Part shown: positions 1 through 8,888 of the stretch, piece after piece
Layout: the number at the start of each line of letters is the position of its first letter
Numbering within the stretch: the first letter of the stretch is position 1
Assembly (NCBI GenBank): GCA_938005315.1
Contig: CALLOB010000062.1
Coordinates: 1 to 51,321 of the forward strand
Source: an uncultured Phycisphaerae bacterium
Lineage (GTDB): Bacteria; Planctomycetota; Phycisphaerae; UBA1845; PWPN01
Length of the DNA: 51,321 nucleotides
Direction: 5' to 3'
Notes under the pieces: model-generated
Database searches by the model: none
The model's input: the letters and a program-made list of their open reading frames with translations, nothing else
Told to the model about the DNA's origin: nothing
Position numbers and translations under genes: made by a program

Positions 1-366
1 GTCGGCCAGTTCCGGGTCGGCTCCGAGCGACTGGTGCAGCCCGCTGACGATGGACAGCCCACGTCGCAGGGCCTCCACCAGATGCCGGCGCATGGCCGGC
101 GGAAGCTCTCCCCCGACCGGGGCCACGCCGATCAGGACCGCGTCGGGCCGGGCATGCCCGGCCTCGGCCAGACTGGCGAAGATGGGCACGTCGCGAATGC
201 CCGGGCAGCTGGCCTCGATGTCCGTGCCGGCGCTCACCGAGTCGAGCAGCCCGACGATATCGTCGCGACGGTAGCGAAGCATGGAGGTGCCGGTCTTGGA
301 CGAGAAGGTGCCCAGCAGCCCCTCGGTGAGAATCAGCATGCGACGATACGGCAGCTCGTGAATCAC
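1..366 (-). CDS. DUF1611-family protein, N-terminal part only (runs off the left edge)
   Basis: About 122 codons are present. The start of the protein, YRRMLILTEG, followed by SSKTGTSMLRYRRDDIVGLL and later DAVLIGVAPVGGELPPAMRR, matches the N-terminal Rossmann-like half of the DUF1611 family, which includes the D-glutamate N-acetyltransferase DgcN. The C-terminal P-loop-like domain lies outside the window, so neither completeness nor activity can be judged. The GTG start at 366 overlaps the TGA of the upstream gene in a GTGA arrangement, which suggests translational coupling. An in-frame ATG ten codons downstream is an alternative start. In relatives this family often sits with enolase-superfamily dipeptide epimerase genes, but that neighbour would be off the left edge and cannot be checked. 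Confidence 0.75.
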   Translation of the reverse strand, partial: MIHELPYRRMLILTEGLLGTFSSKTGTSMLRYRRDDIVGLLDSVSAGTDIEASCPGIRDVPIFASLAEAGHARPDAVLIGVAPVGGELPPAMRRHLVEALRRGLSIVSGLHQSLGADPELAD

Positions 367-743
367 GGCACGGGTCCCCCGACCACCGGCGGCGCCGGCT
401 CCAGACGAACAACGTCTCCCGGGGCGGTGGCGATCTCCGGCCGCCTCCCGCGAAAAAGAAGAAGGCTTTCCCGCGAACCGCAGGCCGCCGACACGTCCCC
501 CGGCCGGGGATTGACCGGCCGCAGCGGGCCGCCGGCCCGGGACTGCGCCTCGATCCACCGGACCGAGACGGCATCCCGTCCTGCGCCGACCAGGAATGCG
601 CCGACCGTCCGCAGGTCCCGGAACGCGGCCTGGCGACCCGGGAACCAGTTGGGGAAGAACCGCAGCGTGCCCCCGACGCACTGCGGGAGGCACTCGTTGA
701 TCACCGCCGGGCGCAGGGCTGTCGAATGCGGATTCCCCGGCAC
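363..743 (-). CDS. Orphan C-terminal beta-domain of a GH95-like glycoside hydrolase (possible gene remnant)
   Basis: The 126-aa product contains AVINECLPQCVGGTLRFFPN, then FRDLRTVGAFLVGAGR and GGPLRPVNPRPGDV. This is the pattern of the small C-terminal beta-sandwich that ends GH95-type and related (alpha/alpha)6 glycoside hydrolases. The catalytic barrel is absent, and no frame upstream encodes it. However, the GTG start at 743 has a strong AGGAGG Shine-Dalgarno sequence six bases upstream, and the stop is fused to the DUF1611 start. It may therefore be translated as a leader cistron. It is either a decayed hydrolase whose 3' end survived or a stand-alone domain. Family recognition is by eye and moderate; the reading frame itself is fairly secure because of the ribosome site and the coupling. 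Confidence 0.55.
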   Translation of the reverse strand: MPGNPHSTALRPAVINECLPQCVGGTLRFFPNWFPGRQAAFRDLRTVGAFLVGAGRDAVSVRWIEAQSRAGGPLRPVNPRPGDVSAACGSRESLLLFRGRRPEIATAPGDVVRLEPAPPVVGGPVP

Positions 744-805
744 GCCCTGCCTCCTGATCGACCCGTCGATCCTCCCGGTCGGCTCCCTGTTGCAGACGCC
801 CCCCG

Positions 806-819
806 GGTATTACAATACC
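806..819. promoter_or_regulatory. Perfect inverted repeat between divergent genes
   Basis: GGTATTACAATACC is a 14-bp perfect palindrome (6-bp arms, 2-bp centre) between the minus-strand hydrolase fragment and the plus-strand histidine kinase. It contains TACAAT (811-816) on the plus strand and TATTGT on the minus strand, so it could be an overlapping pair of -10 boxes or an operator. A TTGCAG lies 15 bp upstream of TACAAT, a short spacer. Functional role is inferred only. Confidence 0.35.
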
Positions 820-977
820 GTAAGCATCGTGCCGTGTCGCCCGACTTCGCGCGACGCCCCGGCCGCCGCGACGGGCCGCCCCGCCGGGCCCATACCCCGC
901 CGCGGCGGTCGCCGTACGCGGGCACTTCAGGAATCCCGGGCCGCGCGATCGATTCCGTCGGGCCGGAGGTTCGGCCT

Positions 978-2939
978 ATGGACGCTCCGGCAGGTTCGCC
1001 GAGACATGCGCTCTTCTCGGACGAGAATCGCTTCCGCACGCTCGTCGAGAACATGAATCAGGGCATCGCCGTCGGGGACGCCCGGGGCCGCATCGTCTTC
1101 GCCAACACGCGGTTCTGCGAGCTGCTCGGCCTTTCGGAGGAACACGTGCAGGATCACGTGTTCACGGATCTGGTCGACGAACCTGCCGCCCGCCGCTGGA
1201 CCGCAGAGCAGCAGAAGCGCCGGCAGGGACTGCGCACGACCTACGAACTCGAGATCCGCCGTCATGACGGCCGGATCATCCGGCTTCTGGTCTCGGGCTC
1301 GCCCCTGTTCGACGAGGCCGGAGAGTTCTGCGGATCCCTGGGCCTGCTGACCGACGTAACCGAGCTGCGGCGGACGGAACAGGATCTCAACGCGGCCAGG
1401 GCGCGATTCGAGGCCCTGTTCAACGGCATCACCGACGGGGTGCTGCTGCATCGCATCACCCCCGACGGCCTGCCCGGCGGAATCATCGAGGCCAACGACG
1501 TCGCCTGCCGTATGCTGGGCTATTCGCGCGACGAGCTGCAGAATCTCGACATCGGGCGGATCGACGCCCCGGAATCGCCGGTGGACGTGCGCCGGATCGT
1601 GGAGGATCTGCGGGCCGGTCGCGACGTGCTGTTCGAGCAGACCCACGTGACGCGCGACGGTCGGCGGCTGCCGGTCGAGGTGCATGCGCGCGTGCTGAAC
1701 ATCCAGGGGCAGCAGGCGATTCTTTCGACCATCCGGGACATCAGCGAGCGCCGGCGCATGGAGCAGGAGCTCGGCCGCCTGGAGCGGGAGAAGTCGCTGG
1801 TCCTGGACGCAACGTCGGAGCTGTTCTGCTACTACGACACCGCCTTGCGCATCCGCTGGACCAACCGGGCGGCGGCCGCGTCCGTCGGGCTCGACGCGGA
1901 GGATCTGGTCGGCCGGCATTGCTACGAGATCTGGCAGAGCCGCAGCGAACCCTGCGAGAACTGCCCGGTGCTGCGGGCCCGCGACACCCGCGTCGCCGCG
2001 GAGGCCGAGGTGACCGCTCCGGACGGCCGCGTCTTCGCCCTGCGCGGCTACCCGGTGATGGATGAGGCCGGGAACATCTGCGGTCTGGTTGAACTCGGAA
2101 GGAACGTCACCGAGCGGTGCCGAGCCGAGCGGGAACGCGAGAAGCTGGCCCGGGCCCTGGAGGAGAAGAACCGCGAGCTGACGAGCCTGATGTACGCCGC
2201 CTCGCACGACCTGCGGGCCCCGCTGCTGAACGTCCACGGCTTCACGGGGGAACTGCGCCGGGCGTTCGATCTCGTCAGGGAAGAACTGACCGGCGTCGCG
2301 CTGCCGCCCGAGACCCGCCGACGGCTCGACGAGGCGCTGGAGCGGGACATCCCCGAAGCCCTGGAGTACATCGCCGCCGGGGTCCGCAAGACCGACTCGC
2401 TTCTGGCCGGCCTGCTGCAGGTCTGCCGCCTCGGACGGGCGGAACCGCTGCTGACGGACATCGACATGGAAGCCCTGCTGGCCGAGGTCATCGCGGCCAC
2501 GCGTTTCCAGATCCGCCAGGCCGGCGCGGAGGTGAGCGTCGGGCCGCTCCCGCCGTGCCGGGGCGATGCCGCGCTGGTCAACCGGCTTTTCTCCAACCTG
2601 CTGGACAACGCGGTCAAGTACCTCGATCCGGCCAGGAAAGGCTGCATCCGCATCACCGGCCGGCCCGAAGGCGACCGGTGCCGCTACTGCGTGGAGGACA
2701 ATGGTCGCGGCATCCCTCCGCAGCACATCGAGAGGATCTTCGATCTGTTCCACCGCGTTCCCGGTCAGCAGTCGGTCGGGGACGGCATCGGCCTGGCGGT
2801 CGTGCGGCGGATCGCCGACCTCCTCGACGGACGCGTCTGGGTCGAGTCCGAGCCGGGGGGCGCGAGTCGCTTTTTCATCGAACTGCCGGCCGTCGGGGAG
2901 GCCGGGGCCCGGACCGCCGGCTCGACGACGAAATGCTGA
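978..2939 (+). CDS. PAS-PAS-PAS sensor histidine kinase
   Basis: The ATG at 978 was chosen because GGAGGT lies seven bases upstream and the first PAS begins straight after it; the frame is open further upstream but of low-complexity composition. The 653-aa protein has three PAS domains (about residues 20-130, 140-265 and 275-395), a HisKA segment with the phospho-acceptor His410 in ASHDLRAPL, and an HATPase_c domain with the N box NLLDNAVKY, G1 box DNGRGIP and G2 box GDGIGLAVV. No transmembrane segment is visible, so it is probably a soluble sensor. The third PAS carries a Cys pair in SEPCENCPV, which could bind metal or respond to redox; that is inference. No response regulator lies next to it. 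The nearest receiver domain is in the HD-GYP protein at 40207. Confidence 0.9.
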   Translation: MDAPAGSPRHALFSDENRFRTLVENMNQGIAVGDARGRIVFANTRFCELLGLSEEHVQDHVFTDLVDEPAARRWTAEQQKRRQGLRTTYELEIRRHDGRIIRLLVSGSPLFDEAGEFCGSLGLLTDVTELRRTEQDLNAARARFEALFNGITDGVLLHRITPDGLPGGIIEANDVACRMLGYSRDELQNLDIGRIDAPESPVDVRRIVEDLRAGRDVLFEQTHVTRDGRRLPVEVHARVLNIQGQQAILSTIRDISERRRMEQELGRLEREKSLVLDATSELFCYYDTALRIRWTNRAAAASVGLDAEDLVGRHCYEIWQSRSEPCENCPVLRARDTRVAAEAEVTAPDGRVFALRGYPVMDEAGNICGLVELGRNVTERCRAEREREKLARALEEKNRELTSLMYAASHDLRAPLLNVHGFTGELRRAFDLVREELTGVALPPETRRRLDEALERDIPEALEYIAAGVRKTDSLLAGLLQVCRLGRAEPLLTDIDMEALLAEVIAATRFQIRQAGAEVSVGPLPPCRGDAALVNRLFSNLLDNAVKYLDPARKGCIRITGRPEGDRCRYCVEDNGRGIPPQHIERIFDLFHRVPGQQSVGDGIGLAVVRRIADLLDGRVWVESEPGGASRFFIELPAVGEAGARTAGSTTKC

Positions 2940-2996
2940 GGCCGTCCGGAAAGGCCCGCAGGCGAATCCCCCTTGCCGCGAGAGTCGTCGGCATGC

Positions 2997-3551
2997 TCAC
3001 TTGACGATGGCCAGCACCGCCTTGAACGCCTCCGTGCCGGCCTGCCCCAGCAGCTCGAAAATCGCGCTCTCGGTGGTGGTGATGATCGCACCCGCCTGGC
3101 GCATCCGGGCGATGGCGATGTCCCGGTCCAGCGGGCGTCGCGAGCCGATCGCGTCCGCGCAGACCACGGGCGTGTAGCCGAGCTTGAGCAGCTCCAGCAC
3201 CGTCTGCTGCACGCAGACGTGAGCCTCGGTGCCGACGACGAGCACGAACGGCCGGGCCAGCCGGCGCAGGGCCGCGATCGTCTCCTCGACGCAGCCGCTG
3301 AAGCGGCTCTTCTCGATCACCGGGGCTCCGGCCAGGGCCTCGCGGATGATCGCGCTGGTGGGCCCCAGCCCGCGGGGGTACTGCTCGGTGACCAGGATCG
3401 GCACCTGCAGGACCCGCGCGGCCTCGATCATTCGCCGGCCGGCCTCCACGCAGGCGGCGGCCTCGTGAATCGCCGGCAGAAGTCTCTCCTGGTAGTCCAC
3501 GACCAGCAGAACACAGGTTCCGGGTTCGATGAAAGGCGATGAGGCACTCAT
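2997..3551 (-). CDS. Isochorismatase-family hydrolase (YcaC-like)
   Basis: The 184-aa protein is a single cysteine-hydrolase domain of typical length. The catalytic triad is visible as Asp19 (LLVVDYQERL), Lys81 (VIEKSRFSG) and Cys113 (GTEAHVCVQQT). The GTEAHVCVQQT signature is typical of the YcaC/hydrolase subgroup rather than true nicotinamidases, so the substrate is unknown. The ATG at 3551 has GGAG six bases upstream; much longer in-frame extension exists but overlaps the divergent leuA control region and lacks family similarity. The gene is divergent from the leu operon and convergent with the histidine kinase. Confidence 0.88.
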   Translation of the reverse strand: MSASSPFIEPGTCVLLVVDYQERLLPAIHEAAACVEAGRRMIEAARVLQVPILVTEQYPRGLGPTSAIIREALAGAPVIEKSRFSGCVEETIAALRRLARPFVLVVGTEAHVCVQQTVLELLKLGYTPVVCADAIGSRRPLDRDIAIARMRQAGAIITTTESAIFELLGQAGTEAFKAVLAIVK

Positions 3552-3637
3552 GGATGTCTCCCGAAGGGCGTCTCGGACCGGCCTGGCTCTCCGACCTCCC
3601 CGGCGCGGACCCGCGATGGCTCCGGCGGCCGGGCACA

Positions 3638-3667
3638 TTGACAATCGCCCCGCGCGGGGTCTATCAT
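3638..3667 (+). promoter_or_regulatory. Sigma70-type promoter of the leu leader / leuA operon
   Basis: TTGACA (3638-3643) and TATCAT (3662-3667) are separated by 18 bp. The spacer contains a perfect 12-bp GC palindrome (3648-3659) that could be an operator or could affect promoter opening. The -10 box ends eight bases before the leader-peptide ATG, so transcription would start at about 3674-3676. Confidence 0.75.
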
Positions 3668-3675
3668 ATCCCGAG

Positions 3676-3774
3676 ATGAACCCGGTAACCCGTCCATCGA
3701 CCTCCGACGACGCATCCCGTCCGGCCCTGCGGGGGGCCCTCGGTCTGCTGATGCTGTTGCGCAGTGCTCCGTAG
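3676..3774 (+). CDS. leuL: leu leader peptide (attenuation peptide)
   Basis: The 32-aa reading frame ends in GALGLLMLLRSAP: five Leu codons (CTC, CTG, CTG, CTG, TTG) lie between 3739 and 3759, only four codons before the TAG at 3772. It sits between a strong promoter and a terminator-like hairpin upstream of leuA, and its Leu run falls in the loop of an RNA hairpin that masks the antiterminator arm. This is the classical design of amino-acid operon leaders, in which a ribosome stalled at Leu codons prevents termination. No Shine-Dalgarno sequence is visible; the promoter position suggests that the message begins at or next to the ATG. The peptide itself probably has no function beyond being translated. 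Confidence 0.75.
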   Translation: MNPVTRPSTSDDASRPALRGALGLLMLLRSAP

Positions 3775-3833
3775 GGCGCGTCGGACGGCCGATCCGGGCA
3801 GACGGACGGAAAGTTGAACCGAAAAGCCCTACG
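3736..3833 (+). promoter_or_regulatory. Leucine attenuator: protector (1:2) and antiterminator (2:3) pairings
   Basis: Segment 1 (3736-3743, GCCCTCGG) pairs with segment 2 (3769-3777, CCGTAGGGC, one bulged T), giving 8 bp with the Leu codons in the loop. Segment 2 (3770-3777, CGTAGGGC) also pairs perfectly over 8 bp with segment 3 (3826-3833, GCCCTACG), extended after a 3x3 internal loop by TCGG (3781-3784) with CCGA (3819-3822). Segment 3 is the 5' arm of the terminator, so the two folds exclude each other. Segment 2 overlaps the leader stop codon, so a ribosome finishing the peptide would cover it and allow termination. Confidence 0.78.
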
Positions 3834-3856
3834 CGAGAACCGCGTGGGGCTTTTTT
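3822..3856 (+). terminator. Attenuator terminator upstream of leuA (3:4 pairing)
   Basis: A 14-bp stem (3822-3835 with 3841-3854, one G-U pair) with the five-base loop AGAAC is followed directly by a T tract (3851-3856, partly within the stem). It lies 122 bp before the leuA ATG, with no stable gene end upstream of it other than the leader peptide, so its purpose is most likely conditional termination. Confidence 0.85.
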
Positions 3857-3978
3857 GTCGGTCGGGTCGAAGCCGCGCCCCGCGGGTGTTGGGTTCGCGG
3901 CCTCGATGTGGTAAGACAGGCACAGCCCAGGCGGTCCCGCACACGGCGGCCGTCGCCCGAGAAGAGAGGATTCCGGCC

Positions 3979-5562
<1,584 letters not shown>

Positions 5563-5578
5563 GCCGAGGCCCGCGACC

Positions 5579-7186
5579 ATGACCCGGCTGTGCGTCTCGC
5601 TGACCGGATCCACCTGCCGGCGGATGATCGAGGACATGCAGGCCGCCGCCGCCGCGGGCGCGGACATGGTCGAGCTGCGCCTCGACTGCCTTGACGAGTG
5701 GGATCCGTCCGGCATCGACATGCTGCTGGGAGCCGCCAGCCGTTTCCCCGGCGAGGTTCTGGCCACCTGCCGCCGCGCCGCCGAGGGCGGCCACTGCGAT
5801 GAGGACGAGACGGTCAGGGTCAGCCGCCTCGAGCATGTCGGGCTCAGCGACGCGATCGACTACATCGACTTCGAGTACGAGAGCCTCAGGGCCTCGCCCA
5901 ACATCCGCCAGAAGATCGCTCTGGTCTGCGGGTCGCGCCACGGCCCCGCCGGCCGGCCGAAACGCAAGCTGATCCTCTCGAAACACGAGATCGAAGCCAC
6001 CCCGCCGTGGTACACCCTTCGTTTCACGCTCGATGCGATGGGCCGCGAGGGCGCCGACGTGGTCAAGCTGGCCTGCCGCGCCGGGAGCATCGTCGATGCC
6101 CTGCACATGCTGGACGCCCTGCACTACAGCGTCCCGGCCCGGCCGACCGTCGCCCTGGCCATGGGCGAGGCGGGCCTGATCACCCGCGTTCTGGCCCGCA
6201 AACTGGGGGCCTTCCTGTCGTTTGCGGCGCTGGAGGAAGGCCGGGAAGCCGCTCCCGGGCAGGTCAGCATCGAGCGTATGCGCGGGCTGTACCGCTGGGA
6301 CGCCATCGGCCCGGAAACCCGGGTCTACGGCGTCATCGGCTGCCCGGTGGCCCACTCGATGAGCCCGGCGATCATGAACGCCGCCTTCGCCGCCGCCGGA
6401 ATCGACGCGGTCTACCTGCCGCTGCGCGTCGAGCCGGGCTTCGAGGCCCTGGCCGCCTTTCTGACCGGCGTGCTGCGACGGCCGTGGCTCCACATGCGCG
6501 GCTTCAGCGTGACCATCCCGCACAAGCAGGACCTGCTGCGCTTCGTGGATCGGCGCGACGGCGTCGTCGAGCCGCTGGCCCGGCGGATCGCCGCGGCCAA
6601 CACGCTGGTCATCGAGCCCGGCGAGCATCTTGACGGCGCGGATGCGAAAGTCAGCGCGTACAACACCGACTACCGCGGGGCCCTGGAGGCCCTGTGCGAG
6701 GGACTCGCCTGCCGGCCCGAGGATCTGCGCGACACGCCGGTGGCCGTGCTGGGGGCCGGGGGGGTGAGCCGGGCGATCGTCGCCGGCCTGCGCGACTGGG
6801 GCTGCCGGGTGACGATCTTCAATCGCACCCGCGACAAGGCCGAGGCCTTGGCCGCGGAGTTCGGCGCCCAGGCCCGCCCCATCGAGGACTGCGCCCGCCA
6901 CGACGCCCGCGTGGTCGTCAACGGCACCAGCCTCGGCATGTGGCCGGACGTCGATGCCAGCCCCCTGCCGCCGGAGGGCCTGGCCGGCCGGCCGCTGGTC
7001 TTCGACACCGTCTACAACCCGATGGAAACCCGGCTGCTGCGCGAGGCCCGGGAGCGCGGCTGCGCCACCGTGGACGGCGTGGCCATGTTCGTCCGCCAGG
7101 CGGCCGCCCAGTTCGAGCTCTGGACCGGCCGACCCGCCCCGATCGACACGATGCGGGCGACGGTCATCGAGCGGCTCTCCGCCTGA
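5579..7186 (+). CDS. aroDE: Bifunctional 3-dehydroquinate dehydratase (type I) / shikimate dehydrogenase
   Basis: This 535-aa fusion covers shikimate-pathway steps three and four. Residues 1 to about 230 are a type I dehydroquinase barrel: the Schiff-base Lys163 is in GADVVKLAC and the general base His136 in LSKHEIEATP. Residues about 245-535 are shikimate dehydrogenase, with YGVIGCPVAHSMSP, the catalytic Lys316 in VTIPHK, Asp364 in YNTDYRG, the NADP-binding VLGAGGVSRA and NRTRDKA, and the terminal DTVYNPMETRLL. The fusion in this order is known from plants and is common in Planctomycetota. It starts 16 bp after leuA, so the shikimate pathway gene would share the leucine-responsive promoter. 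No other aro genes are in the window. Confidence 0.93.
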   Translation: MTRLCVSLTGSTCRRMIEDMQAAAAAGADMVELRLDCLDEWDPSGIDMLLGAASRFPGEVLATCRRAAEGGHCDEDETVRVSRLEHVGLSDAIDYIDFEYESLRASPNIRQKIALVCGSRHGPAGRPKRKLILSKHEIEATPPWYTLRFTLDAMGREGADVVKLACRAGSIVDALHMLDALHYSVPARPTVALAMGEAGLITRVLARKLGAFLSFAALEEGREAAPGQVSIERMRGLYRWDAIGPETRVYGVIGCPVAHSMSPAIMNAAFAAAGIDAVYLPLRVEPGFEALAAFLTGVLRRPWLHMRGFSVTIPHKQDLLRFVDRRDGVVEPLARRIAAANTLVIEPGEHLDGADAKVSAYNTDYRGALEALCEGLACRPEDLRDTPVAVLGAGGVSRAIVAGLRDWGCRVTIFNRTRDKAEALAAEFGAQARPIEDCARHDARVVVNGTSLGMWPDVDASPLPPEGLAGRPLVFDTVYNPMETRLLREARERGCATVDGVAMFVRQAAAQFELWTGRPAPIDTMRATVIERLSA

Positions 7187-7296
7187 GGCCTCGCCGCCGT
7201 GGATGCCACGCAGGCTCCCCCGGCACGATCGATCCGGTGCGGCCCTGAGGATCGAACAGGCCGAGGCGAGGCCGCGGGGACTTCTCCGGCCGGCGC

Positions 7297-7325
7297 TTGT
7301 CGGATGCCGCCGGTGCGGGTATGGT
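7297..7325 (+). promoter_or_regulatory. Candidate sigma70-type promoter for the oxidoreductase/DUF1080 pair
   Basis: TTGTCG (7297-7302) and TATGGT (7320-7325) with a 17-bp spacer lie about 140 bp before the oxidoreductase ATG, in the 281-bp gap after aroDE. No terminator with a T tract was seen after aroDE in this gap. Confidence 0.5.
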
Positions 7326-7467
7326 ACCGCTCCCGGTGTCTGACAGCCGGCTTCGCGCACGACGGAAACGGCACCACACCGGGCGAAAGATCGCACGAGC
7401 CGTGATTCACCCCGAACGAATACCGGCTCGCATGGCGGCAATAACCCCGCTTCGACAGGAGGCTCAC

Positions 7468-8856
7468 ATGCGCAACCGTGTCACCCGCCGACAGTTCCTG
7501 GACCACAGCGGCAAGGTCGCGGCACTGGCCGCGGGCGTGTCCTTGGCCGCTCGAACCCGACGGGCCCCGGCGGCCGACGCCGCCGACAAGTTCACCATCG
7601 CCCTGATCGGCTGCGGCGGCATGGGCCGCTACAAGCTCAACAACTTCATGGAGACCGGGCAGTGCCGGGTGGCCGCGGTCTGCGACGTCGACCCGGCCAA
7701 CGCGGAGATGGCCGTCAAACAGGTCGTGGACAAGCTCGGCGCGGCGCCGGAGGTGGTCAAGGACTACCGCAAGGTCATCGACCGCAAGGACATCGACCTG
7801 GTCATCATCGCCACCCCCGATCACTGGCATGCCGCCCCGATGATGCTGGCCTGCCAGGCGGGCAAGGACGTCTACTGCGAGAAGCCCTGCTGCCACAACA
7901 TCCTCGAAGGCAGGGCGATGAAGGAGGCCGCGGCCAGGTACAAGCGCATCGTCCAGGTCGGCACCCATCAGCGCAGCATGCCGCACATCCAGGCCGCCCG
8001 CGAGTTCGTGCAGGCCGGCAAGCTGGGCGTGGTGAGCATGACCAACACCTACACCTACGGGAACAACGCTCCCGACGGCCTGGGCCACGAGCCCGACGGC
8101 GACCCGCCCGCCGGCGCGGACTACGACATGTGGCTGGGGCCGGCTCCCAAGCGGCCGTTCAACCGCCGGCGCTGGCACAGCTCCTGGCGCTGGTATTTCG
8201 ACTACGGCTGCGGCATGGTCGGGGACTGGAACGTGCATCTTCAGGACATCATCATGTGGACGATGGGCGTCACCGCGCCGGTCGCCGTGTCGGCCTCCGG
8301 CGGCCACCTGGTGCTGACCGACGACCGCGACACGCCCGACGTCATGCAGGCGGTCTACGAGTTTCCCGCCGCGGCGCAGGCCCCCAAAGGCTTCGTCCAG
8401 ACCTACACGATGCGCAAGACCAGCGGCAAGCCCTGGAGCGCCGGCGGCTACGGCATGGACTTCCACGGCACCAACGGCATGCTGCACATGACCCGCGGCG
8501 ACTGGAAACTCGAGGCCGACCGCGTGGACTGGGAGAAGCCCGACAGCCCGTTCCGCACCGAAGGCTTCGAGCGCCGGGCCGACGGGGCCGACGGGGCCGC
8601 CCACCTGGACCACGTGAAGGACTTCCTGGCCTCGGTGGTCTCGCGGAAACCGCCGATCGCCTCGATCGATCAGCACTACCACACCGTGGTGGCCTGCCAT
8701 CTGGCCAACGTGTCCCTCAAGGTCGGCCGCAAGATCTTCTGGGACGCCGACAAGGTGATGTGCTTCACCGACCGCGAACTGCGGACGCCGGACGCCCAGG
8801 CCAACGCCCTGCTGGGCCGCGAGTACCGCAAGGGCTACGAGCTGCCGGCGGTCTGA
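7468..8856 (+). CDS. Tat-exported GFO/IDH/MocA-family oxidoreductase
   Basis: The 462-aa protein begins with a Tat signal (RRQFL at residues 7-11, followed by an Ala-rich hydrophobic stretch ending near AADA). The NAD(P)-binding Rossmann motif IALIGCGGMGR and the EKP motif (residues 138-140, CEKPCCHN) identify the family. The C-terminal half has the expected alpha/beta catalytic domain, with WHSSWRWYFDYGCGMVGDWN typical of planctomycete exported members. Such enzymes oxidise or reduce sugars at the cell surface with a carried cofactor. CAGGAGG lies five bases upstream of the ATG. The DUF1080 lipoprotein follows 32 bp downstream; together they fit the 3-keto-glycoside route for disaccharide or glycoside cleavage, but the substrate cannot be read from sequence. 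Confidence 0.92.
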   Translation: MRNRVTRRQFLDHSGKVAALAAGVSLAARTRRAPAADAADKFTIALIGCGGMGRYKLNNFMETGQCRVAAVCDVDPANAEMAVKQVVDKLGAAPEVVKDYRKVIDRKDIDLVIIATPDHWHAAPMMLACQAGKDVYCEKPCCHNILEGRAMKEAAARYKRIVQVGTHQRSMPHIQAAREFVQAGKLGVVSMTNTYTYGNNAPDGLGHEPDGDPPAGADYDMWLGPAPKRPFNRRRWHSSWRWYFDYGCGMVGDWNVHLQDIIMWTMGVTAPVAVSASGGHLVLTDDRDTPDVMQAVYEFPAAAQAPKGFVQTYTMRKTSGKPWSAGGYGMDFHGTNGMLHMTRGDWKLEADRVDWEKPDSPFRTEGFERRADGADGAAHLDHVKDFLASVVSRKPPIASIDQHYHTVVACHLANVSLKVGRKIFWDADKVMCFTDRELRTPDAQANALLGREYRKGYELPAV

Positions 8857-8888
8857 GCCGCGCCCCGCTCTGAACAAGGAGACCCGCC

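Noticed and set aside
34-1056. 340-aa plus-strand frame at the left edge
   Set aside because: Low-complexity Arg/Pro/Gly composition. The minus strand here encodes a clear DUF1611 N terminus and a coupled upstream cistron.
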